Positions 23,973-32,394 of a stretch of 64,000 bases of DNA are shown here, piece by piece. Each line of letters starts with the position of its first letter. The stretch's first letter is position 1. The position numbers were made by a program, and so were the translations under genes. The stretch is from Sporichthya polymorpha DSM 43042 (GTDB lineage: Bacteria; Actinomycetota; Actinomycetes; Sporichthyales; Sporichthyaceae), in contig NZ_KB913029.1 in NCBI RefSeq assembly GCF_000384115.1, positions 3,075,057 to 3,139,056 of the forward strand. The letters are read 5' to 3'. Under the pieces are notes generated by a model that did not search any database, was not told the origin of the DNA, and worked only from the letters and a program-made list of their open reading frames with translations.

Positions 23973-24431
23973 TCAGGCCGCGACGACCTCGTCCGAGTTG
24001 TCGACCGCGGCAGCGTTCTCCTCGACCACATCCGCGGCGGAGTCGACCGCGGGGGCCGCCGGCTCGAGGTCGAGCTCGAACCAGACCTGCTTCTCCCCGC
24101 CGAACTCCGACCAGCCCCACCGGGCGGCCAGCGCGTCGACGATCATCATCCCGCGGCCGTTGGTGCTGTCCGGCGCCGCGCGCCGCAGCCGCGGCGGCTC
24201 GCCACCCCGGGCGTCGTGGACCTCGACCCGCAGGGTTGCGCCCTCCTGCTTCGCGACCATCCGCATCGGCTGCGCGCCGTAGCGCAGGGCATTGGTGACG
24301 AGCTCGCTCACGAGGAGCGGGGCGACGCCGCCGTCCTCCGGCATGTCCCAGCGCTGCAGGCACGCGCTGATCAGATTCCGTGCCCGCTCGACCTCACCGG
24401 GGTCGTTGCGCAGGGCAGTGCGAAGCTCCAC
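23973..24431 (-). CDS. RsbW-like ATP-binding anti-sigma/regulatory kinase domain protein
   Basis: A 152-residue single GHKL ATPase domain. The N-box LVSELVTNALRYG, the G1 region VEVHDARGGEPP, and the NGRGMMIVDALAARWG loop are clear. These stand-alone domains act as anti-sigma factors or anti-anti-sigma kinases (RsbW/SpoIIAB type) and are very numerous in streptomycetes. No partner STAS or sigma gene is adjacent. The Ala/Glu-rich tail (about 125-152) is unusual. Start GTG 24431 follows GGAAGGAAAG. A stress-sigma-like promoter is seen at 24516-24540. Confidence 0.88.
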   Translation of the reverse strand: MELRTALRNDPGEVERARNLISACLQRWDMPEDGGVAPLLVSELVTNALRYGAQPMRMVAKQEGATLRVEVHDARGGEPPRLRRAAPDSTNGRGMMIVDALAARWGWSEFGGEKQVWFELDLEPAAPAVDSAADVVEENAAAVDNSDEVVAA

Positions 24432-24515
24432 CGCTCGTCTTTCCTTCCGCGCCGCTCAAGGAACTCGTTCATCGTGCCGGGGTGCTGAGCGCGGCGCAGG
24501 CGCTTGTCCGAATCG

Positions 24516-24540
24516 GTACCCGAACGGCCGAGACCACAAC
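24516..24540 (-). promoter_or_regulatory. Candidate SigB/SigF-type stress promoter
   Basis: Read on the minus strand, GTTG (24537-24540) is followed after 15 nt by GGGTAC (24516-24521). This approximates the actinobacterial general-stress consensus GTTT-N15-17-GGGTA. It would direct a transcript with a leader of about 75 nt for the RsbW-like gene, a sensible feedback arrangement for an anti-sigma factor. Confidence 0.4.
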
Positions 24541-24556
24541 GGACCAAAAGAGATCG

Positions 24557-25420
24557 TCACGGGAGGGTCGAGACGAAATCGATCATGAGACGGGCGAAGG
24601 TCTCGGGTGCCTGCACCGCGGGGGAGTGCGCGGCCCCGGTGATCACCTCGTGCCGGGCGCCCAATCTCGCGGCCATGTCGGCCTGCTCCGTGGGCGGCCA
24701 GATGAAGTCGTCCTCGCCGTAGGCGACCAGCAACGGGACGCCGGTGCCGGCGAGGTCGGCGGTGCGGTCCGGGGTGTCGAGCAGGATCGTCGCCATCCCG
24801 ATCAGGCTCGCCTTCGCCGAGGCGCAGAAGCGGCGGCCCAGAAAGTCGACGACGTCGCTGCCGACCCCGGTGTACTCGTCGTTGGCCTCCGCCATCGAGG
24901 AGATGAACGTCCAGATCTCCGGCAACTCCATCTCGGTGAGCAGCTCGAGGAACATCTGGCACCGCGTCGCCTCGGCGCCGGCGATCGGCCCGGGGCCCGA
25001 GCACAGCAGGGTCGCCGACCGGAACACCGCCGGGTCGTCGATCACCGCGGCGCGGACGGCGAGCCCCCCGAACGAGTGCCCGACGAGGTGCACCGGGCCG
25101 TCCCCGAGAGCCCGGGCGACCGCGACGACGTCCGCGCCGAGGGCCTCCAGCGCATAGGCCGCGGGGTCCTCGGAACCCGGCGTCTCGAACTGGCCCCGCT
25201 GGTCGACCGCGACGGCCCGGTACCCGGCGCCCGCCAGCGGCTCCAGTGCGGTGATGAAGTCCTCCTTCGACCCGGTGAACCCGGGGACGAGCAGGAGGGT
25301 GGCGGTGGCCTCGGCACCGTCGGGCGGCGTCGCGTCGTGGACGGCGAACGGGCCCCGGTCGGTGTCGAGGAGGTAGGCCTTCGCGCAGTCCGGAAGGCGC
25401 AGGTGGGGAGGTGTGCTCAC
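24557..25420 (-). CDS. Alpha/beta-hydrolase
   Basis: A 287-residue alpha/beta-hydrolase. The nucleophile elbow is GHSFGG (Ser about 118), an oxyanion segment VPGFTGSKEDF precedes it, and the catalytic acid (AYGEDDFIWPP) and histidine (GAAHSPAVQAPETFARLM) are in the expected places. A cap region lies between about residues 150 and 210. The substrate is unknown; it resembles small-molecule esterases and hydrolases rather than lipases. GTG 25420 is the start. It may be transcribed ahead of the RsbW-like gene, 125 bp apart. Confidence 0.88.
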   Translation of the reverse strand: MSTPPHLRLPDCAKAYLLDTDRGPFAVHDATPPDGAEATATLLLVPGFTGSKEDFITALEPLAGAGYRAVAVDQRGQFETPGSEDPAAYALEALGADVVAVARALGDGPVHLVGHSFGGLAVRAAVIDDPAVFRSATLLCSGPGPIAGAEATRCQMFLELLTEMELPEIWTFISSMAEANDEYTGVGSDVVDFLGRRFCASAKASLIGMATILLDTPDRTADLAGTGVPLLVAYGEDDFIWPPTEQADMAARLGARHEVITGAAHSPAVQAPETFARLMIDFVSTLP

Positions 25421-25520
25421 GGGCGGTCACGTTAGTCCGGTCACAGTGCCCGGCGTGTCGATGTGATCCACGTCGGCGGGCGGTTCGGGCGCTATCGGGC
25501 GGCAATGTCCGAGCGGCAGA

Positions 25521-26294
25521 ATGTGGCAGGTGACCCGGACCCTTGCCGTCGCCAACCAGAAGGGCGGCGTCGCGAAGACCACGACCGTGGTCTCGCTCGG
25601 GGCCGCCCTCAACGAGTTCGGCCGCCGCGTCGTCGTCGTGGACCTCGACCCGCAGGCGTGCCTGACGTTCTCGCTCGGGCTCGACCCGGACTCGCTCCAG
25701 CTCTCGGTCCACGACGTGCTGCTCGGGCGCGTCTCGGCGAAGACCGCGCTGCACCCGGTCGCGGACGGGTTCGACCTGCTGCCGGCGACGATCGACCTCG
25801 CCGGGTCCGAGGCACTGCTGATGACGCGCACGGGCCGCGAGTTCGCCCTGCGCTCCGCTCTGGCGGACCTCGCCGCCGACTACGACGTGATCCTGCTCGA
25901 CGCGCCGCCGGCGCTCGGGGTCCTGACGCTGAACGCGCTCACCGCGGCCGACTACGTGCTGATCCCGCTGCAGTGCGAGACCCTCTCGCACCGCGGGGTC
26001 GGTCAGCTGCTCGACACCGTCGGCGACGTCCAGCGGATCACCAACCGCGACCTTCAGGTGCTCGGCGTGCTGCCGACGCTCTTCGACGGCCGCACCACGC
26101 ACTCCCGGGCGGTCATCGCCGACGTCGCGCAGCGGTACGGCGTCGCGGTGCTGGAGCCGCCGATCCCGCGCTCGATCCGGTTCGCGGAGGCGCCCGCCGC
26201 CGGCAAGTCGGTGCTGTCGACGGCGAAGTCGTCCACCGGCGCCCAGGCCTATCGCGAGCTCGCGGACCGGCTGATCAAGGATGGGGTGCTATGA
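25521..26294 (+). CDS. ParA/Soj-family ATPase
   Basis: A 257-residue deviant-Walker ATPase: QKGGVAKTTTVVSLGAAL (Walker A about 14-21), DLDPQACLTFSLG and VILLDAPPALGVLTLNAL. The C-terminal segment PPIPRSIRFAEAPAAGKSVL is typical. It is the Rv3213c-type chromosomal paralogue, with no parB beside it, so a role in segregation is uncertain; such orphan ParAs may position other cargos. The ATG at 25521 is taken; GTG 25530 is an equally good start. It overlaps the next gene by 4 nt, suggesting a joint function with that small zinc-ribbon protein. Confidence 0.9.
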   Translation: MWQVTRTLAVANQKGGVAKTTTVVSLGAALNEFGRRVVVVDLDPQACLTFSLGLDPDSLQLSVHDVLLGRVSAKTALHPVADGFDLLPATIDLAGSEALLMTRTGREFALRSALADLAADYDVILLDAPPALGVLTLNALTAADYVLIPLQCETLSHRGVGQLLDTVGDVQRITNRDLQVLGVLPTLFDGRTTHSRAVIADVAQRYGVAVLEPPIPRSIRFAEAPAAGKSVLSTAKSSTGAQAYRELADRLIKDGVL

Positions 26295-26626
26295 CCGACT
26301 TCGACCGGTTGCGTCCGCGCTCGGGGAGCGCTGCCCGTCCGGCCACCCCGCGCGCCGGGGCGGTGCCCAACCCCCGGCCCGACCGGGAGGGCAAGCGCGC
26401 GCTGTTCTCCGTCGAGACCCCGCCCCCGGCCCCGCCGGTCGCCCGCGGGGCGCTGCAGCTCACCTGCTCCGGCTGCGGCTCCGTCTCCGCGCTGAGCCCC
26501 CGTCAGGCCCTGCTCGCCGCGATCCCGAGCGTCCACCTGCCGATCCTGCGCGGGAAGTTCCCGTCGTGGATGCGCTGCCCCGCCTGCCGCCGGCACCAGT
26601 GGGTCCGGGTCGACCTGCGCCGCTGA
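26291..26626 (+). CDS. Small zinc-ribbon protein coupled to ParA
   Basis: A 111-residue protein. A disordered Pro/Arg-rich N-terminus (about 1-55) leads to a putative zinc ribbon with one CxxC in LTCSGCGSVSALSP and another in MRCPACRRHQWVRVDL at the end. The segment between them (ALLAAIPSVHLPILRG) is hydrophobic but too short and polar for a clear membrane helix. No family name is known to me. The ATGA overlap with parA argues for a partner role, possibly as an adaptor of the ATPase. Confidence 0.8.
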   Translation: MTDFDRLRPRSGSAARPATPRAGAVPNPRPDREGKRALFSVETPPPAPPVARGALQLTCSGCGSVSALSPRQALLAAIPSVHLPILRGKFPSWMRCPACRRHQWVRVDLRR

Positions 26627-26987
26627 CCCGGCCGCGCCGAGACCGGGCATCAGGTCACCTGCGCCTCGCTCTCAGCCTCTTGGCAGACACAAGATCAATT
26701 AGGGCATGTCTCCCAACTCCTCTGCGGCGCGCTCGGGGCCCCGGACGCCCTCTGGCCGCGTTGTCGTCGTCGCCCGCTACTCCGTAGCGGGCTCCTCCTC
26801 CGCCTAGCCAGAGAACGTCCGAGCCGCCCATCGCATCCTCCAGGAGTTGAGAGACACGCCCTAAGCGCGATATTGCGCTCTGTGTTCTTTGAGTCGCGCT
26901 CAGTAGTATGCGCCCGGCGTCGCACCACCACGGACGCGGATCACTGCCGAACCGCCGCGCCCGTGGGGCGCGGGATTGGAGCTACGG
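26627..26987. other. 361-bp intergenic region holding a MITE-like element
   Basis: This region is less GC-rich than its surroundings. It contains the palindromic element at 26700-26863. On its right a TAGTAT hexamer (26904-26909) could be a -10 for the secreted-protein gene, although no good -35 is placed before it. The ribosome binding site GGAG (26978-26981) precedes that gene. No other gene is seen. Confidence 0.6.
26700..26863. mobile_element. MITE-like element with 22-bp terminal inverted repeats
   Basis: The ends 26700-26721 and 26842-26863 are inverted copies with two mismatches (outer sequence TAGGGC). The element is 164 bp and nearly a complete palindrome. Further matching blocks are CGGACG..CTCTGG at the same distance from each end, and a central perfect hairpin GCCCGCTAC-TCC-GTAGCGGGC. 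It is flanked by TTA on the left and TAA on the right, consistent with a TA or TTAA-type target as used by IS5-group transposases. No transposase frame fits inside, so it would be non-autonomous. Confidence 0.7.
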
Positions 26988-28790
26988 ATGCGGCGCATCA
27001 CCATGCGCACGGTTGGAATCGCGGCCCTCGCGGGCGCGCTGATCGCCGGGGGACTGGCGGCGACCCCTGCGGCGAGTGAGCCGGTGGGCCCCGCGCAGCC
27101 GCAGGGATCGGCTCGGGTGGCCGCGCCGGGCGACCCCTTCGCCTGCCCGAGCTCGCGCTTCTTCCTCAGCCAGGGCTCGCCGACGCAGATGTCCACCCTG
27201 ACGCCGGGTTCGGACGAACCGACGGAGATCGGCGCCGCCACCCGCACGTACAACGCCATCGGCTACAACGAGGCCGACGGTTTCATCTACGCCATCCTGA
27301 GCAACGGGCATCTGGGCCGGATCGACGGCGAGGGCAACGTCGAAGACCTCGGGCAGCTGACCGACGGCAACAACGCGACTTTCAATGCGGGGGCCGTGCA
27401 CTCCGGTGGCCGGTACTACTTCGTCACCACGAATGCGAACAGTGCCCTGTATCGCATCGATCTGGACGATCCGAACTACGCCGACGGCATCCACACCCTC
27501 CGGATCCCGCTCTTCGATGAGCCCGGCGGGAACCCTCGCGGGGCGCTGTCGGCGGACGTGACGTTCCTCGGGGACGACCTGTGGGGGGAGCGGAGCAACA
27601 GCGACCAGTTCGCCCGTATCACGTTGGACGACTCGCCCACGGGCTCACCCACGTTCGGGGTCGTGGACCTCTTCAACGCCGCTCCGGTCGGCGTTGTGGA
27701 TTCGGAGTCCGGTGCCGCCTGGACCTACGCGAACGGCAATCTCGGCTTCTCCGACAACGACACCGGTGACATCTACCAGGTCCGTGTCGACAACCCGACG
27801 GCGGCCACGCCCACGTTCACCCTCGTCGCGGTCAGCGAGGGGCCCGATTCGTCCGTCAACGACGGCACCGCCTGCCGCGGTGGGGACGTGGATCTGGCGA
27901 TCACCAAGACGGCCGCACCATCCCCGGTGACTCCGGGCGGCGTCATCACCTACACCCTGACCGTCGAGAACCTCAGCGGAACCAACGACAGCTCCGGCTT
28001 CGTCGTCAGCGACACCGTGCCGGCTGACCTGACCAACCTCTCCACCTCCAGCCCGGGATGCGACTTCGCCGGTCAGACCCTCACGTGCACCGGCGGTGCG
28101 CTGCCGGCCGGTGACAGCGTCGCCTTCGAATACACCGCCGACGCTCCCGGCGCGACGGGTTCAGTGGTCAATGCCGCGACGGTGACCGGGAACGAGCGCG
28201 ACCCGGATGCGGACAACAACACCTCGACGATCACGGTGCCGGTGGCCACCCCCGCCCCGACTCCCACTCCCACCCCGACGCCGACGCCGAGCCCGGCCCC
28301 TGGCCCGGGGCAGCCGTCCGCGCGGCCGGATCTGGTGGTGCGCAAGACCGCGCCGGCGCAGGCGCAGGCCGACCGGAGTGTCACCTGGCGGATCGTGGTC
28401 CGGAACCGTGGCAATGCGGCAAGTGTCGGAGCGGTCCTGACGGACACCCTGCCGAAGCAGGTCCGGTCCTCACGGGTCGCCACCCCGAAGGGTGTGCGCT
28501 GCACGGTCGCCAAGCGGAACGTCCGGTGCGAGCTCGGGACGATCGCGCCGGGGAAGAAGCTGGTCGTCAAGATCACCGGACGGCTCTCGCCGAACGCGAA
28601 GGGCCGGATGACCAACACCGCGCGGGTCACCGACGCCCAGGACAGCAACGTCCGCAACAACAGCTCGGCGGCGACGACGCGGGTGCGTCCGGTCGGCGCG
28701 GGGACCCCGTGCCGAGTCGGCGTCGCGAGCACCGCCGTCAGCCCCGTCGGGGCCCCGCAGGTGCGGACAGCCGGCCGCGCCGGCTGCTGA
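26988..28790 (+). CDS. Secreted DUF11-repeat protein with Pro-Thr linker
   Basis: ATG 26988 with GGAG six bases upstream encodes 600 residues. A signal peptide ends near AATPAASEP. Residues of about 45-310 form a propeller-like domain (GYNEADGFIYAI, GGRYYFVTTN, WTYANGNLGF) of the kind often found before DUF11 domains. Two DUF11 repeats follow: one starting DVDLAITKTAAPSPVTPGG, the second DLVVRKTAPAQAQ. They are joined by a Pro-Thr repeat linker (28255-28300). DUF11 proteins are surface-exposed beta-sandwich proteins. No sortase signal or membrane anchor is present. Its base composition is visibly lower in GC, and it adjoins the MITE, suggesting acquisition. Confidence 0.85.
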   Translation: MRRITMRTVGIAALAGALIAGGLAATPAASEPVGPAQPQGSARVAAPGDPFACPSSRFFLSQGSPTQMSTLTPGSDEPTEIGAATRTYNAIGYNEADGFIYAILSNGHLGRIDGEGNVEDLGQLTDGNNATFNAGAVHSGGRYYFVTTNANSALYRIDLDDPNYADGIHTLRIPLFDEPGGNPRGALSADVTFLGDDLWGERSNSDQFARITLDDSPTGSPTFGVVDLFNAAPVGVVDSESGAAWTYANGNLGFSDNDTGDIYQVRVDNPTAATPTFTLVAVSEGPDSSVNDGTACRGGDVDLAITKTAAPSPVTPGGVITYTLTVENLSGTNDSSGFVVSDTVPADLTNLSTSSPGCDFAGQTLTCTGGALPAGDSVAFEYTADAPGATGSVVNAATVTGNERDPDADNNTSTITVPVATPAPTPTPTPTPTPSPAPGPGQPSARPDLVVRKTAPAQAQADRSVTWRIVVRNRGNAASVGAVLTDTLPKQVRSSRVATPKGVRCTVAKRNVRCELGTIAPGKKLVVKITGRLSPNAKGRMTNTARVTDAQDSNVRNNSSAATTRVRPVGAGTPCRVGVASTAVSPVGAPQVRTAGRAGC

Positions 28791-28797
28791 CGGAGCG

Positions 28798-30489
28798 TCA
28801 GTCGGTAGCGGCGTCGCCTTCCGAGGCGGCGCCGCTCCGCGTGCGCCGCCGGCTGCGGGTGCGGGTCCGCGCCGGGGCGTCGGTGCCGTCGGTCGCAGGG
28901 CCGGCGCCGGACTCCTCGGCCGGAGCGCCGCCCTCGGCGCCGGCCTCGACCGGCTGGCCGCCGCGGGTGCGGGTCCGGGTGCGGTTGCGCTTGGGCCGCG
29001 GCTTGCGCGGGCCGGCGTCGTCGTCGCGGCTGCTGCCGCTTCGACCGCCGCCGCCACTGCTGCTTCCGCCGCGGGACTTCGAGCGCGCGCGGCCGGTCTC
29101 GCCGAGGTCCTCGACCGCTTCGGCGTCCAGGCCGGCGCGGGTCCGGGCGGCGCGGGGGAGCGTGCCCTTCGTGCCCTCCGGGATGCCGAGCTCGGAGAAC
29201 AGGTGCGGCGAGGTGGAGTAGGTCTCCGCCGGCTCGCCGAGACCCAGGCCCAGGGCCTTGTCGATCAGCTGCCAGCGCGTCATGTCCGACCAGTCGACGA
29301 ACGTGACCGCGACGCCGGTCCGGCCCGCGCGGCCGGTGCGGCCGATGCGGTGGACGTAGGTCTTCTCGTCGTCCGGGCACTCGTAGTTCACGACGTGGGT
29401 GACGTCGTCGACGTCGATGCCGCGGGCCGCGACGTCGGTCGCGACGAGGATGTCGACCTTCCCGCCGCGGAAGGCGCGCAGCGCCTGCTCACGGGCGCCC
29501 TGGCCGAGGTCGCCGTGCACGGCGGCGGAGGCGAAGCCCCGGTCAGCCAGGTCGTCGGAGACCTGCTGGGCGAGCCGCTTGGTCGGGCAGAACACCATCG
29601 CCAGCTTGCGGCCCTCGGCCTGCAGGATCCGCGCGAGGCACTCGATCTTGTCCATCTTGTGCGTGCGGTACACGTGCTGCTCGGTCAGCGGGACCGTGGT
29701 CTCGTCGCCCGAGGCCTCGGCGCGGATGTTCGTCGGCGTCCGCAGGTACCGGCGCGCCATCGCGAGGACCGGGCCGGGCATGGTCGCGGAGAACAGCATG
29801 CTCTGCCGGCTCGCCGGGGTGTCCTCGATGAGACGCTCGACGTCGGGGAGGAAGCCCAGGTCGAGCATCTCGTCGGCCTCGTCGAGGACGAGCGACTTCA
29901 CGTGCTTGAGGTCGAGGTGACGCTGCTTGCGCAGGTCGAGGAGGCGGCCGGGCGTGCCGACGACGACCTCGACGCCGGCCTGCAGCGCGGCGACCTGCGG
30001 CTCGTAGGCGCGCCCGCCGTAGATGGCGGCGACGCGGACGCCGCGACGCTTCCCGGCGACGAGCAGGTCGTTCGCGACCTGGGTGCACAGCTCACGCGTC
30101 GGGACGATCACCAGCGCCTGCGGCTTGCCGAAGTCGACGAGCTCGGACCACTCGTCGTCGAGCGGGGCGACGACCCGCTGCAGCAGCGGGATGCCGAACG
30201 CGAGGGTCTTGCCGGTGCCGGTGCGCGCCTGGCCGATGACGTCGGTGCCGGTCAGCGCGATGGGGAGGGTCAGTTCCTGGATCGGGAAGGCGTCGACGAT
30301 GCCCTCGTCGGCGAGGGCATCGACGATGGCCGGGATGACACCGAGCTCGGAAAACGTGGTCAGGAGGATTCGCCTACTTCGTTTCGGCCGTCCTTCGTGG
30401 ACGGCGACGGGGGGTGACCGCCGTGAACGAAGCGGTCCCACGCGCGACGACGCCGCGCGCTGTGCGTACGAGGGGGTGCGGCGAGCCAC
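28798..30489 (-). CDS. DEAD-box RNA helicase (RhlE-like) with Arg-rich tail
   Basis: A protein of up to 563 residues. The conserved helicase begins FSELGVIPAIVDAL at about residue 46: Q motif FPIQELTLP, Walker A ARTGTGKT, PTRELCTQ, GTPGRLLDL, the DEAD box in LVLDEADEMLDLG, SAT, ARGIDVDDVTHVVNY and HRIGRTGRAGR. The last 130 residues are a low-complexity Gly/Ser and Arg-Thr tail typical of RNA-binding extensions. It unwinds structured RNA during ribosome assembly or decay. The start is uncertain: GTG 30489 or GTG 30441; the first 45 residues have no family counterpart. It is the equivalent of Rv3211. Confidence 0.9.
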   Translation of the reverse strand: MARRTPSYAQRAASSRVGPLRSRRSPPVAVHEGRPKRSRRILLTTFSELGVIPAIVDALADEGIVDAFPIQELTLPIALTGTDVIGQARTGTGKTLAFGIPLLQRVVAPLDDEWSELVDFGKPQALVIVPTRELCTQVANDLLVAGKRRGVRVAAIYGGRAYEPQVAALQAGVEVVVGTPGRLLDLRKQRHLDLKHVKSLVLDEADEMLDLGFLPDVERLIEDTPASRQSMLFSATMPGPVLAMARRYLRTPTNIRAEASGDETTVPLTEQHVYRTHKMDKIECLARILQAEGRKLAMVFCPTKRLAQQVSDDLADRGFASAAVHGDLGQGAREQALRAFRGGKVDILVATDVAARGIDVDDVTHVVNYECPDDEKTYVHRIGRTGRAGRTGVAVTFVDWSDMTRWQLIDKALGLGLGEPAETYSTSPHLFSELGIPEGTKGTLPRAARTRAGLDAEAVEDLGETGRARSKSRGGSSSGGGGRSGSSRDDDAGPRKPRPKRNRTRTRTRGGQPVEAGAEGGAPAEESGAGPATDGTDAPARTRTRSRRRTRSGAASEGDAATD

Positions 30490-30537
30490 GGAAGCGGCCG
30501 ACGCCTGTTACACCTGTTGTCAGCATAGCGGCTCACC

Positions 30538-30543
30538 TAGGCT
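30538..30543 (+). promoter_or_regulatory. Candidate -10 hexamer for a leaderless transcript
   Basis: TAGGCT ends 6 nt before the GTG at 30550. TTGTCA lies 15 bp upstream (30517-30522), slightly short of ideal spacing. No ribosome binding site is visible before the GTG. Confidence 0.4.
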
Positions 30544-30549
30544 CGCCCC

Positions 30550-31242
30550 GTGAACGCGGCGGGGGACCGGGGTCCGCAGACGGGCCCGGACGCGGCCGTC
30601 GTGGACCTGCTGGGCGTCCTGGCGTGCGGGGAACTGCTCGCGTTCGAGCGTCTGGCGCACGACGCGGCGCTCGCGCCGACGATCGAGGACAAGGCCGAGC
30701 TCGCCCGCATGGCCGTGGCCGAATTCACCCACTTCACCACGCTGCGGGAGCACCTGGTGAAGATCGGCGTCGACCCGGCGGCGGCGATGGCGCCGTTCGT
30801 GGAGCCGCTGGGGGACTTCCACCGCCGGACCGCCGCCTCGAACTGGCTGGAAGGCCTGGTCAAGGCCTTCGTCGGGGACGGTCTCGCCGCCGACTTCTAC
30901 CGGGAGATCAGCGGATACCTCGACCCGGCGACCGCCGCGCTGGTCTCGGAGGTGCTGGCCGACACCGGACTCTCGGCGTTCGCCGTCGAGCACGTCCGGG
31001 CGGCGATCGAGGCCGACCCCCGCGTCGCGGGCCCGCTCGCGCTCTGGGGGCGGCGCCTCATGGGCGAGGCGCTGACGCAGGCCCAGCGGGTCGCCGCGGA
31101 GCGCGAGGTGCTGACGGCGTTGATCGTCGGCGGAACCGGCGACGACCGGCCGGGCATCGACCTGAACGAGCTCGGCGCCCTGCTCGGCCGCCTCACCGCC
31201 GCCCACAGCGAGCGGATGGCGGCGCTGGGGTTGGAGGCCTGA
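30550..31242 (+). CDS. Ferritin-like-fold protein (MiaE-like diiron family)
   Basis: A 230-residue all-helical protein. The helices carry possible metal ligands: ELLAFERLAHDA, AEFTHFTTLREHL, FYREISGYLD and HSERMAALGL. This arrangement resembles the ferritin-like proteins related to MiaE, which hydroxylate modified tRNA bases, and actinobacterial homologues are next to the DEAD-box helicase gene and DUF3107 (Rv3210c). Whether a complete diiron site exists is uncertain, because only some of the E and EXXH ligands can be picked by eye. GTG 30550 is 6 nt past a -10-like hexamer. Confidence 0.82.
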   Translation: MNAAGDRGPQTGPDAAVVDLLGVLACGELLAFERLAHDAALAPTIEDKAELARMAVAEFTHFTTLREHLVKIGVDPAAAMAPFVEPLGDFHRRTAASNWLEGLVKAFVGDGLAADFYREISGYLDPATAALVSEVLADTGLSAFAVEHVRAAIEADPRVAGPLALWGRRLMGEALTQAQRVAAEREVLTALIVGGTGDDRPGIDLNELGALLGRLTAAHSERMAALGLEA

Positions 31243-31246
31243 CCCC

Positions 31247-31291
31247 TGGTCGGCCGGGTCGGGCAGGTCGGGCGGGTCGGCCGGGTCGGGC
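31247..31291. repeat. Five 9-bp tandem units (GGGTCGGGC-like) between convergent genes
   Basis: Units starting at 31247, 31256, 31265, 31274 and 31283 differ at one or two positions. The array starts just after the ferritin-like stop and ends at the DUF3107 stop codon. It is probably a replication-slippage expansion; no hairpin is evident. Confidence 0.75.
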
Positions 31292-31292
31292 G

Positions 31293-31520
31293 CTAGAGCG
31301 CGCCGAAGCCCACGCGCCGGGTCTCCGGCTCGCCGATCTCGACGTAGGCGACCTTCGAGGTCGGGACGACGACCTTGCGGCCGCGCTCGTCGACCAGCGT
31401 GAGGACCCCGTCGGGGTTGGACAGCGCGGAGTGAATGACCGACTCGAGCTCGTCGGCGCCGAGCGGAGACTCCACGGTCAGCTCGCGCGGCGAGTGCTGA
31501 ACCCCGACCTTGATCTCCAC
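31293..31520 (-). CDS. DUF3107 small protein
   Basis: A 75-residue protein starting with GTG 31520, with GGAGGG ahead of it. The sequence VEIKVGVQHSPRELTVES, a helix (LESVIHSALS) and GRKVVVPTSKVAYVEIG match the DUF3107 family, which includes the M. tuberculosis TB9.4 antigen (Rv3208A). Function is unknown; the pattern suggests a small ATP-binding-like alpha/beta unit by recollection only. The gene keeps its conserved place beside a TetR regulator. Confidence 0.9.
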   Translation of the reverse strand: MEIKVGVQHSPRELTVESPLGADELESVIHSALSNPDGVLTLVDERGRKVVVPTSKVAYVEIGEPETRRVGFGAL

Positions 31521-31687
31521 GGGCCCTCCGAAACTGTTTGGCGCTGACTCTTTCGCGTTCGACGGAGCGCTCGACGGAGCGCTCGGCAAATCGCGCTGCC
31601 GAGGCTACTGGGTGGCGCGCCCCGGTGACGGCCGGTGGGGGCCACGTTCGCCCAGGGCGCAGGACGCGGGGTGCCGAGGGGGGTCGG

Positions 31688-32317
31688 TCAGTGGTCGTCG
31701 GTCCGCGGGAAGCCGCGGATGCCGCGCCAGGCGAGCGAGGCGACCAGGTCGATGGCCTGCTCGCGGGGGAGCGGCTCGCCGTTCGCGGCCCACGTCCGGG
31801 CGGTGACCTGCGCGATGCCGGCGAGGCCGGCCCCGAGCAGGCGCGCCTCGGCGTCCGGCAGGCCGGTGTCGGAGGCGATGACCTCGGCCGCGATCTCGGC
31901 GCACTGGCGTTCGACGGCCTCGAGGCGGTCCCGGACCTCGGGCTCGCCGATCAGGTCGGACTCGAAGACGAGGCGGAACGCGCCGGTCTTGTCCTCGACG
32001 AACTCGTAGTACGCCGCGACGGTGGCGCGGACGCGCTCCTTGTTGTCGTCGGTGGCGGACATCGCCGAGCGGACCGCCTCCATCAGCGCGGCCGCACTCT
32101 CGTCGAGCAGCGCGAGGTAGAGGTCCCGCTTGCCCGGGAAGTGCTGGTACAGGACGGGCTTGCTGACGCCGGCCTTGTCGGCGATGTCGTCCATCGCGGC
32201 CGCGTGGTAGCCCTGCGCGACGAAGACGGACAGCGCGGCGTCGAGCAACTGGCGGCGCCGCGCGTTGCGCGGCAGCCGGCCGGCCCGGGGCGGCTGGCTC
32301 TCCTCGATGGCGCTCAC
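31688..32317 (-). CDS. TetR-family transcriptional regulator
   Basis: A 209-residue repressor starting at GTG 32317. The DNA-binding domain (about 20-65) contains RRQLLDAALSVFVAQGYHAA, then the helix-turn-helix DIADKAGVSKPVLYQHFPGK. The ligand-binding helices follow with a hydrophobic interior. It is the positional counterpart of Rv3208 and lies 168 bp upstream of DUF3107 in the same direction. The effector and targets are unknown. The long open frame continuing upstream to 35197 is a composition artefact. Confidence 0.92.
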   Translation of the reverse strand: MSAIEESQPPRAGRLPRNARRRQLLDAALSVFVAQGYHAAAMDDIADKAGVSKPVLYQHFPGKRDLYLALLDESAAALMEAVRSAMSATDDNKERVRATVAAYYEFVEDKTGAFRLVFESDLIGEPEVRDRLEAVERQCAEIAAEVIASDTGLPDAEARLLGAGLAGIAQVTARTWAANGEPLPREQAIDLVASLAWRGIRGFPRTDDH

Positions 32318-32394
32318 CGTGGGTTCCCTTCGTTCGCTGCGGCGAACTCTACCCGCCGGTAACTCCGGGGCACCGGATTCGTCCTCCGGGACGG

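Noticed and set aside
28255-28300. Short-period repeat (ACTCCC/ACGCCG)
   Set aside because: It encodes the Pro-Thr linker of the DUF11 protein and is not a separate element.
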